A stretch of 64,000 bases of DNA. Source: Glandiceps talaboti (Eukaryota; Hemichordata; Enteropneusta; Spengelidae). Both the position numbers and the translations under genes were made by a program. The DNA lies in the NCBI RefSeq assembly GCF_964340395.1, contig NC_135562.1, positions 1,007,501-1,071,500 on the forward strand, given 5' to 3'. Of this stretch, positions 13,501-25,640 are shown piece by piece (positions within the stretch are counted from its first letter, which is position 1; each line of letters begins with the position of its first letter). The notes under the pieces were generated by a model, which was given only the letters and a program-made list of their open reading frames with translations, searched no databases and was not told the origin of the DNA.

Positions 13501-16500
13501 TTATTTGATCAGTATTTTTCTCACAATGGACACTTGGGTGACGGCTTTCAAATTGTCATTTGAACACTTGCATGCGCTTTCTATTTTTAGAATGACCTTG
13601 CCATGGCATCACATACTGTTTCTATTTTTAGATTGACCTTGCCATGACCTCGGACTTTCTATGTTTGGTCTTGCTATCACTCACATACTGTTTCTACTTT
13701 TAGATTGACTTTCCATGACCTTTCATACTATTTCTATTTTCAGATTGATGTTGCCATGACCTTCCGACCTACCACTACTCTCCAACTGCGATCTATCCCA
13801 GAGCCCTATGTGCAGGAGACAGAAGCCTATACAACCATGTCGTTGTACTTTAATACCACACGGAAGAAGGGTTTCTTGGCCTTCCTAGGGGGACTTGAAA
13901 CAGATGTAAGTAGATTGACCTTCCTAGGGGGACTTCTTGAAACAGGTGTAAATAAATTGACTCTCCAAGGGGGACTTGAAACAAATGTAAGTAAATTGAC
14001 CTTCCTAGGAGGACTTGAAACAGATGTAAGTAAATTGACCTTCCTGGGGGTACTTGAAATGGATGAAAGTAAATTAATCTTCCTAGGAGGACTTGAAACA
14101 GATGTAAGTAAATTGACCTTCCTAGGGGTACTTGAAATGGATGTAAGTAAATTGACCTTCCTGGGGGGACTTGAAATGGATGTAAGTAAATTGACCTTCC
14201 TAGGAGGACTTGAAACAGATGTAAGTAAATTGACCTTCCTGGGGGGACTTGAAATGGATGTAAGTAAATTGACCTTCCTAGGAGGACTTGAAACAGATGT
14301 AAGTAAATTGACCTTCCTAGGAGGACTTGAAATGGATGTAAGTAAATTGACCTTCCTGGGGGGACTAGAAACGGATGTAAATAAATTGACCTTCCTAGGG
14401 GGACTTGAAATGGATGTAAGTAAATTGACCTTCCTGGGGGGACTAGAAACGGATGTAAATAAATTGACCTTCCTAGGGGTACTTGAAATGGATGTAAGTA
14501 AATTGACCTTCCTGGGGGGACTAGAAACGGATGTGAATAAATTGACCTTCCTAGGGGTACTTGAAATGGATGTAAGTAAATTGACCTTCCTGGGGGGACT
14601 AGAAACGGATGTAAATAAATTGACCTTCCTAGGGGTACTTGAAATGGATGTAAGTAAATTGACCTTCCTGGGGGGACTAGAAACGGATGTAAATAAATTG
14701 ACCTTCCTAGGGGTACTTGAAATGGATGTAAGTAAATTGACCTTCCTGGGGGGACTAGAAACGGATGTAAATAAATTGACCTTCCTAGGGGTACTTGAAA
14801 TGGATGTAAGTAAATTGTTCTACCTAGGGGTACTTGTCAAGTCTACCATCATTCCAAAGCTGGTTGTTAAGAATAAAACAATTAGTGTAAAGAATGTGGA
14901 AATATTGTCAACTTTCTTTGACTTACTTTTACTCTCAGTATAAAGCTGAAAACCATGGCAGGTTTATACAGACCAGAAGACTAAAATATTGGGGCATGAT
15001 ATCTACTTATTTTACTTTTAATTAATCATAGACCCTCTACCAAGGTGATGGAGGGTCTCACCAAGGTGGTGGAGGGTCTATGCATTAATGCAGGCCTGAA
15101 GTATTTTTTTTCTTGCTATAGTTTTCAGTCTTACAGACTCTCTATACAGTAAAAATTTGACATGAAGTTTGAGTTTGGATTCCTTTGAAAAAGTACAAAT
15201 GATTGAAAATAGTCTGTAATACTGAAAAATACAAAAACTATAACCCGAAATACTTTTGGCCTGTACGTCTTGCTATGCAAACACTTTAATGTTGAAATAT
15301 TGTTAATTTTAAACCCACTGCCTTACTCACTGTGTATAAAACTTTCAACACTTGTCACAGCAAATAATTTATTTTCAGGAAGAATTTTACTTTAAAGTGG
15401 TCATGTGCATGAAAAGTTGGTATTTGTTTTGGATTTTTGATTTATAAAACAATAAATTGCAAAAAACTAAAAATTGTGTAAAATGTTTGTTAATGTACGT
15501 ACAATAACAAACATTTTACGCTATAATTCAATAGTTTTCAATTCATTGAGTTATAAACAAGGACTTGTTATTGATATATGTTCTATCACATTGTATTTCT
15601 AAGTAGAAAAACATAAGAGTTGTTTTTCAATTAAAATTCCCAGATAAAGAGCAAATTTTCATCCATATGGCCACTCTGAATTCAGTACTAAGTTATTTTG
15701 AAAATTCAAACTATTTTTAAACCGAAATTCTGATTTTGAGATTTAATTTGTGTTGTTAATTTTAGAATGATTATCTGGCACTACAAATCAAAGATGGTAA
15801 ACCAGTCTTCAATTTTGATGTTGGGTCTGGACCAGCAGAAATAACAGGAGATTTTAGTGTTGCTAACGGCAAATGGCATCAGGTACTTGTAGAAAGGTAT
15901 GTTGTTGTATCAAATTACTAGAGTGGCAGGGGAGGTTTCGGCTAGCTGAGATTACAATGGCAAGGGAGGTTTCGGTTAGCTGAGATTACAGTTGTCATAT
16001 AGCATTGTTAGAACAGTTGATGGCTGGTAGGGATTTCCAGAACATTTTTTATATGCATCATAAATTACACCATTGGATCGTTTATGAGTTATATGTTGAT
16101 ACCAAGTTTGAGTTCAGTCAGTTGCAAGTGGTGCTTAAGTGTGCTTCAGTAAGTGGACACTAGAGGGCGGTGTACTAATTATATAAATTACACCATTGGA
16201 TCGTTTATGAGTTATATGTTAATACCAAGTTTGAGTTCAGTCAATTACAAGTGGTGCTTAAGTGTGCTTCAGTAAGTGGACACTAGAGGGCGGTGTACTA
16301 ATTATATAAATTACACCATTGGATCGTTTATGAGTGAAATCTTGATACCAAGTTTGAGTTCAGTCAGTTGCAAGTGATGGTATTTTACATGGCAAAATAT
16401 TGGGGAATATATCGTAATTATTTTGAATTGTTGTATCTTAACAGAACTGGAAGGGCTGGTAAACTAATAGTGAAGAGACAAGGTAAAGCTGATAGCGTGT

Positions 16501-19500
16501 TTGAGGGATTATCTCCTCCTACGTTCAGTATTCTAGATCTGAAAAGTGATCCATATTTCTTTGTTGGTGGTGTACCACAAGGAACAACAGTAAGTTAGTG
16601 TTATTTACTTACAGATACTTATGGTGTGAACCCTGGAAAGGGGATTATTACAATGGCCTTGGTCTGTTCGTCCATGTGTCCGTAATGCGTCATTTCTCAG
16701 ACATGCAAATTCTGATTTCATTCAAACCTGGTACAAAGGTGGAGTGTTATGGGGCATATGGGACGTACGGGTGTTATTTTGTTTTACGAGATATGCAAAT
16801 TTGACAGAATGGCGGACATATTTGTAGTGAATTTTCTGTATAAGTTTTTATAACACATGTGCACAACACATGTACATCAAAAGTTATCAACCTCGGGTGT
16901 CTACTTGTAATGCATCGGGTTTCCAACCCATGTAGGTGAGCGCCCCAACGTACAGAATCATATAACTTTTGTTTGCTACCCTTTTTTATTATCATAAACA
17001 CTGATAAATTAAAATGGCATGTTTGTTCTTCTTTCACAGCTGCCAGCTACATTAAATGAGAGGCGCTTTATTGGTTGCATAGGTAGTTTAGAATTTATGG
17101 GACGTCCTATTGGTTTATGGAATTTTGCAGAGGCTGCAAATGCAGATACTGGATGTAAAGAAAGGTGAAAACAGTGATTAATATATTAATGCAATGAAAG
17201 TTTGTAGTATTAGCTAGGTACAGACTAATTACACAGTATAGTTTGGTAAAGTACAAGTCACTTGATTCAATTGGGAACTTGCAATTCAGACTGAGCATGC
17301 TCAGACACAAAGGACTATGAGATTATCTGTAATTATCGTAATACCTAATCTGGAGCTATCGGTAGAATAAATCTCCTATAATAGTCAGGGTAACCGTGGT
17401 TACAAACAAAGATTGCTGACAATAATATTGATTGATTCATATTTATTATCAATTTTCTCATGATGCAACATTCAGGATATTCAAGATGGCGGGTTTGCAA
17501 GTTCCCTATGTGAATAAACATTTCAGCCTTACACAGAAGACTTTTAAAATCACAATGGAATGTAAAATTTTTGAATAATACAAAAGAAAATCAGTATAGC
17601 TGGAGGTAAAATAAATGTGATGACAAGTAAAATGAAAATAAGCTTCACTGGTAAAAAAGGGGTGGGAGTTGGGGGGGGGGGTAAGGGGGCAGGAAGTGGT
17701 GAAAAGGGGGAGGGGCCAGGAAATGTTAAAAAAGGGAGGGGGCAGGAAATGATAAAAAGGGAGGGTAGAGGCAGGAAATTGTAAAACTAGCAGGTAAAAG
17801 GAAATGAAAAATGGAGAGTAGCATAAAAATGAAATTGATCAACTGTAAAAAAAATTTGATTTCTTTACCATAAATTAAAAACTACAACCCCCCACAACCC
17901 CCCTCCCCCCCAAAAAAAAACAAAAAAACAACAACAACAACAAAAAAACACCCAAAAACACCACCAAACCAACACTTTAAAAAGTATATAAACCATATGA
18001 TAGAAGAATTTATTCAACTTTGATTTCACTACAGGTTGTAATGTTTTCTTTTCTTTTCTTTTATTATATTCCACAGTTCTGATTTAAAACCAGCTGTACA
18101 GAATGTATTTACCATGGATGGGAGAGACAGCTACATAATGAAAGATAAAACAAAACTTCGATTTAATCCATTTGATCGTGCAACCATTGACTTCCAGTTT
18201 AAGTCATTTGCTGATGATGCATTATTCTTCTATGCTGGAAAAGATGTAAGTACAAACTCAGGTTGCTATGGATGCATATTTAAGACTACTGAGAGTTATG
18301 GTTGCTATGGATGCATATTTAAGACTACTGAGAGTTATGGTTGCTATGGATGCATATTTAAGACTACTGAGAGTTATGGTTGCTATGGATATATATTTAA
18401 GACTACTGAGAGTTTTGGTTGCTATGGATGTATATTTAAGACTACTGAGAGTTATGGTTGCTATGGATGTATATTTAAGACTACTGAGAGTTATGGTTGC
18501 TATGGATGCATATTTAAGACTACTGAGAGTTTTGGTTGCTATGGATGCATATTTAAGAATACTGAGAGTTATGGTTGCTATGGATGCATATTTAAGACGA
18601 CTGAGGTTTATGGTTGCTATGGATGCATATTTAAGACTACTGAGAGTTATGGTTGCTATGGATGTATATTTAAGACTACTGAGAGTTATGGTTGCTATGG
18701 ATGCATATTTAAGACTACTGAGAGTTATGGTTGCTATGGATGCATATTTAAGAATACTGAGAGTTATGGTTGCTATGGATGTATATTTAAGACTACTGAG
18801 AGTTTTGGTTGCTATGGATGCATATTTAAGACTACTGAGAGTTATGGTTGCTATGGATGCATATTTAAGACTACTGAGAGTTATGGTTGCTATGCATGCA
18901 TATTTAAGACTACTGAGAATTATGGTTGCTATGGATGTATATTTAAGACTACTGATGGTTTTGGTTGCTATGGATGTATATTTAAGACTACTGAGAGTTT
19001 TGGTTGCTATGGATGTATATTTAAGACTACTGAGAGTTGTGGTTGCTATGTATATTCAAGACTACTGAATTTGTATTTTGTGCTGCGAATCGTTTAATTT
19101 CTAAGTTGATTTTGTAAGTTTGCCATATGAATGTATCACTTGATTATGATATAAATCTGAATTTATTTCATATTTTTAAAATGACAGACAGATTTCATGG
19201 CAGTGGAATTACGTGATGGTCATGTCTTTTATCACTATGAACTTGGTGCCGGAATTGCAGAAATGATTTCAACTGAAAAGTACAATAATGGAGAGTGGGT
19301 TAGAGTAACAGCAATTCGTGTTAAAAACCAAGGTCGGCTCATGGTCGATGGGTAATGTATAATATATATTTTGTAGCCTAAATAATGGACAATTCAGCTT
19401 CACGGTTGGACATACAAATTATTGAAACTTCTGTGAGTTGCTAAGGACAAACACTTTGTCATTTATACCATAATATACAATTCAGCCATGGTATGGTTTA

Positions 19501-22500
19501 TGTTTGGTACTCAGCTATGTTTACACTTATGTTCAACATAAATGTGATATACCTAGGTTTATATTTGGTACTCAGCTATGTTTACACTTATGTTCAACAT
19601 TAACGTGATATACCTAGGTTTATATTTGGTACTCAGCTATGTTTACACTTATGTTCAACATTAACGTGATATACCTAGGTTTATATTTGGTACTCAGCTA
19701 TGTTTACACTTATGTTCAACATAAATGTGACATACCTAGGTTTATATTTGGTACTCAGCTATGTTTACACTTATGTTCAACATTAACGTGATATACCTAG
19801 GTTTATATTTGGTACTCAGCTATGTTTACACTTATGTTCAACATAAATGTGATATACCTAGGTTTATATTTGGTACTCAGCTATGTTTACACTTATGTTC
19901 AACATAAATGTGACATACCTAGGTTTATATTTGGTACTCAGCTATGTTTACACTTATGTTCAACATAAATGTGACATACCTAGGTTTATGTTTGGTACTC
20001 AGCTATGACTTGTTCTCTTCAAACAGAAAGGAAGTTGCTGCTGCAGATTCACCGGAAACTCATGTAGGCCTAGGCACAGAAAATATACTGTTCATTGGTG
20101 GCATTAGAGGAATTACTGTTCCAAGGTAATTATTTAGAGGTGACTCTCAACATTTTAATTGTTTTTCAAGCACCACAGGATGAATAATGTCGATACGCAT
20201 TACGATATAGAACCAACAAAGTGTATAAATCCCATATATTTGGTGTGAATGCTTTCATCTTGGCCTGTATTATGTTTGATTAAAGTGGCACAAGCTGAAT
20301 TTATTAAGCTTTTCACTCAAGTGAAAATACCTACAAAAAACAATATCAAAGAAAATTTGGGAAAGTAACGGCAATTTTGAATGTTTTGACTCATATTTCG
20401 AACACAGCAGAACCAGTTATGTTAGACATACATTGTCGTGACATGTACGTGCATTGTCGTAGAACAACGGGTCCTGGAGCATAAGCCATATTTTTTACTT
20501 ATGTATGGTATAACTTGATTTCTCCCCAGTGCTGTGAAAACGGTATCATTCAAAGGATGTATCAAAGAGGTACAGTTGGGGCAAGCATTTGATGACCTAA
20601 ATGACAACAATGGATCCAAAGGTCTTTTTATTGGATGTCAGGAATTGGTAGGAACAATATTCTCTTGGTTATATTAACCTTGTGTTCTGTCCATGACTAG
20701 TCTGGATGCTAATGTGGTCTCTAACTATTAACACCACGTCTGGTCAAAGTCCCGCAATCAGCACAAAAAGTTGTTCATCCAATCAGTGAACCCCAACTGC
20801 TATAGTGATGTAAACAGTGTATAAGTATAAGTATCATACTGAGCTGACAAATATACCATATTTGGACATTACATAACTGCCCCAATAAACACTAACTTTA
20901 TGAGGGACTGTGTTATTGGTTAGAATTTTGTGATTGATTAACAAAGACATGATGTTAATGACTGTGTGGGTGGCTGTGGATGAATTTTAAATTGCATCTC
21001 ATGCATCTCAGGACTTCTAGAGTAATGACTTTGACTATACTGTGAGTGGAGGTGTAAATCACAATGATACCGTATAGGATCTAGAATAGTCCATTGCAGG
21101 TTTTGTCTATTAACTTTGTGAGACAGAAAAACCTGTGTTTCCTATCTATTTGGTGGGGTGTAATCTAATCGTTTGTATAGATCTCTAGTCTCACTGTCTG
21201 CAATGTTACAGTACTATATAGATCTCTAGAACTGTCTGCAATGTTACAGTACTGTATAGATCTCTAGAACTGTCTGCAATGTTACAGTACTGTTACAGTA
21301 TAGATCTCTAGAACTGTCTGCAATGTTACAGTACTGTATAGATCTCTAGAACTGTCTGCAATGTTACAGTACTGTATAGATCTCTAGAACTGTCTGCAAT
21401 GTTACAGTACTGTATAGATCTCTAGAACTGTCTGCAATGTTACAGTACTGTATAGATCTCTAGAACTGTCTGCAATGTTACAGTACTGTATAGATCTCTA
21501 GAACTGTCTGCAATGTTACAGTACTGTTTAGATCTCTAGTCTCACTGTCTGCAATGTTACAGTACTGTATAGATCTCTAGAACTGTCTGCAATGTTACAG
21601 TACTGTATAGATCTCTAGTCTCACTGTCTGCAATGTTACAGTACTGTATAGATCTCTAGTCTCACTGTCTGCAATGTTACAGTACTGTATAGATCTCTAG
21701 AACTGTCTGCAATGTTACAGTACTGTATAGATCTCTAGTCTCACTGTCTGCAATGTTACAGTACTGTATAGATCTCTAGTCTCACTGTCTGCAATGTTAC
21801 AGTACTGTATAGATCTCTAGTCTCACTGTCTGCAATGTTACAGTACTGTATAGATCTCTAGAACTGTCTGCAATGTTACAGTACTGTATAGATCTCTAGT
21901 CTCACTGTCTGCAATGTTACAGTACTGTATAGATCTCTAGAACTGTCTGCAATGTTACAGTACTGTATAGATCTCTAGTCTCACTGTCTGCAATGTTACA
22001 GTACTGTATAGATCTCTAGTCTCACTGTCTGCAATGTTACAGTACTGTATAGATCTCTAGTCTCACTGTCTGCAATGTTACAGTACTGTATAGATCTCTA
22101 GTCTCACTGTCTGCAATGTTACAGTACTGTATAGATCTCTAGAACTGTCTGCAATGTTACAGTACTGTATAGATCTCTAGAACTGTCTGCAATGTTACAG
22201 TACTGTATAGATCTCTAGAACTGTCTGCAATGTTACAGTACTGTATAGATCTCTAGAACTGTCTGCAATGTTACAGTACTATATAGATCTCTAGTCTCAC
22301 TGTCTGCAATGTTACAGTACTGTATAGATCTCTAGAACTGTCTGCAATGTTACAGTACTATATAGATCTCTAGTCTCACTGTCTGCAATGGTACTGATAA
22401 AGGATTCAATAAAACTGATAACAACTGTTAAAACATTGAGGTCCCCTGCCTGAAATGATTTACTCTTTGAAAATAACATTGCACTCCAAATTTTGACAAT

Positions 22501-25500
22501 TTTGTTATTTTTAGACAACACATTCATCTCACAAGACAAGGAAACTTGATGAAATGTTGATGTGAATATTTGGTATGGAAAAAATGTAACCAAAATAATG
22601 TTGTATTGTATCATTCTCATCACAGAGTGCTAGGACTGCTTCATTTAAATCAACAGAAGGTTATGTTGCCATGGCACCAGTTGATATCAATCGTAATGCA
22701 GATGTATCAATGAGGATTCGATCAACACAATCAGATGGTCTTGTAATGTTCTCAACCAATGGTAACCAGGTCAGTTTCGAGCATCCCATGATGCACCAAT
22801 GCATGCGTGGCATATTGAGGATATTTGCACGAGTGCATGTAGTGTTCTCTGCTGCTGTACACTCATGAAAGTGTAGCAGAAAACACTGCAAGCATGGGTG
22901 CAATACCCCCAAGTGCTCACGCGGGAACTCATACTATATGCATAAAGGAAACAGTGAAAACTCCAGTGTACTATGATTTTGATCAGGAACCCAAGTCACC
23001 AAAAGGAAACTGATGAATTTAAAATAACTATGAAAGTAATTTCATCTTTTGTGTCTACAAATGTAAGGCAACACTTTATCAATATCACTTCCTGGATGTT
23101 GTCTTATTGTTGTGCAAGAAAAATGCAATTGTAATAAAAGTAATATCATATTTGTCTTTTGTTTCCAGGGTAACGCATTTTCAATTTCAGTGGTTGGTGG
23201 TCGTATCATTGTACAAGTCAAATCGAATGGTAATACCTTTTCTGTCACCAGTTCAAATAATAACTATAATGATGGTGGGTGGCATTTCATCGCAGCCATC
23301 AAACAAGGACTAAAGTAAGTTAGCAAAGATAACAAACATTTACAGCATTTACATCCAGGCATTTATAGTCAGCTGTGTGTTCAGTAGATATATCCAGGCA
23401 TTTATAATCAGCCGTGTGTTCAGTAGATATATCCAGGCATTTATAGTCAGCTGTGTGTTCAGTAGATATATCCAGGCATTTATAATCAGCTGTGTGTTCA
23501 GTAGATATATCCAGGCATTTATAGTCAGCTGTGTGTTCAGTAGATATATCCAGGCATTTATAGTCAGCTGTGTGTTCAGTAGATATATCCAGGCATTTAT
23601 AATCAGCTGTGTGTTCAGTAGATATATCCAGGCATTTATAGTCAGCTGTGTGTTCAGTAGATATATCCAGGCATTTATAGTCAGCTGTGTGTTCAGTAGA
23701 TATACATGTATCCAGGCATTTATAGTCAGCTGTGTGTTCAGTAGATATATCCAGGCATTTATAGTCAGCTGTGTGTTCAGTAGATATATCCAGGCATTTA
23801 TAATCAGCTGTGTGTTCAGTAGATATATCCAGGCATTTATAGTCAGCTGTGTGTTCAGTAGATATATCCAGGCATTTATAGTCAGCTGTGTGTTCAGTAG
23901 ATATATCCAGGCATTTATAGTCAGCTGTGTGTTCAGTAGATATATCCAGGCATTTATAGTCAGCTGTGTGTTCAGTAGATATATCCAGGCATTTATAGTC
24001 AGCTGTGTGTTCAGTAGATATATCCAGGCATTTATAGTCAGCTGTGTGTTCAGTAGATATATCCAGGCATTTATAGTCAGCCGTGTGTTCAGTAGATATA
24101 TCCAGGCATTTATAGTCAGTTGTTTGTTCAGTAGATATATCCAGGCATTTATAGTCAGTTGTGTTTTCAGTAGATATATCCAGGCATTTATAGTCAGTTG
24201 TGTGTTCAGTAGATATATCCAGGCATTTATAGTCAGCTGTGTGTTCAGTAGATATATCCAGGCATTTATAGTCAGCTGTGTGTTCAGTAGATATATCCAG
24301 GCATTTATAGTCAGTTGTGTGTTCAGTAGATATATCCAGGCATTTATAATCAGCTGTGTGTTCAGTAGATATATCCAGGCATTTATAGTCAGTTGTGTTT
24401 TCAGTAGATATATCCAGGCATTTATAGTCAGCTGTGTGTTCAGTAGATATATCCAGGCATTTATAGTCAGCTGTGTGTTCAGTAGATATACATGTATCCA
24501 GGCATTTATAGTCAGCTGTGTGTTCAGTAGATATATCCAGGCATTTATAGTCAGTTGTGTTTTCAGTAGATATATCCAGGCATTTATAGTCAGCTGTGTG
24601 TTCAGTAGATATATCCAGGCATTTATAGTCAGCTGTGTGTTCAGTAGATATATCCAGGCATTTATAGTCAGTTGTGTTTTCAGTAGATATATCCAGGCAT
24701 TTATAGTCAGCTGTGTGTTCAGTAGATATATCCAGGCATTTATAGTCAGCTGTGTGTTCAGTAGATATATCCAGGCATTTATAGTCAGCTGTGTGTTCAG
24801 TAGATATATCCAGGCATTTATAGTCAGCTGTGTGTTCAGTAGATATATCCAGGCATTTATAGTCAGCTGTGTGTTCAGTAGATATATCCAGGCATTTATA
24901 GTCGGCTGTGTGTTCAGTAGATATATCCAGGCATTTATAGTCAGTTGTGTTTTCAGTAGATATATCCAGGCATTTATAGTCAGTTGTGTTTTCAGTAGAT
25001 ATATCCAGGCATTTATAGTCAGTTGTGTTTTCAGTAGATATATCCAGGCATTTATAGTCAGTTGTGTTTTCAGTAGATATATCCAGGCATTTATAGTCAG
25101 CTGTGTGTTCAGTAGATATATCCAGGCATTTATAGTCAGCTGTGTGTTCAGTAGATATATCCAGGCATTTATAGTCAGCTGTGTGTTCAGTAGATATATC
25201 CAGGCATTTATAGTCAGCTGTGTGTTCAGTAGATATATCCAGGCATTTATAGTCAGCTGTGTGTTCAGTAGATATATCCAGGCATTTATAGTCGGCTGTG
25301 TGTTCAGTAGATATATCCAGGCATTTATAGTCAGTTGTGTTTTCAGTAGATATATCCAGGCATTTATAGTCAGTTGTGTTTTCAGTAGATATATCCAGGC
25401 ATTTATAGTCAGTTGTGTTTTCAGTAGATATATCCAGGCATTTATAGTCAGTTGTGTTTTCAGTAGATATATCCAGGCATTTATAGTCAGCTCTGTAGTT

Positions 25501-25591
25501 ATATCCAGGGCTATAGCAGATGGTATCAATGGGTCTGATATTTTGACAACCCACCCATCCAATTTTGGAGTAACAGTAGTTATGTATTTGT

Positions 25592-25640
<49 letters not shown>

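Noticed and set aside
13906-14943. In-frame extension of exon 15 as a 13-residue repeat protein domain
   Set aside because: Each repeat contains an intact donor and the LG1 fold requires joining 13905 to 15766; the open frame is expected by chance for a 39-bp unit.
18114-19097. Cys/Gly-rich repeat ORF ([12 protein letters not shown])
   Set aside because: It is exon 19 reading through a 39-bp intronic array; LG2 continues properly at 19188.
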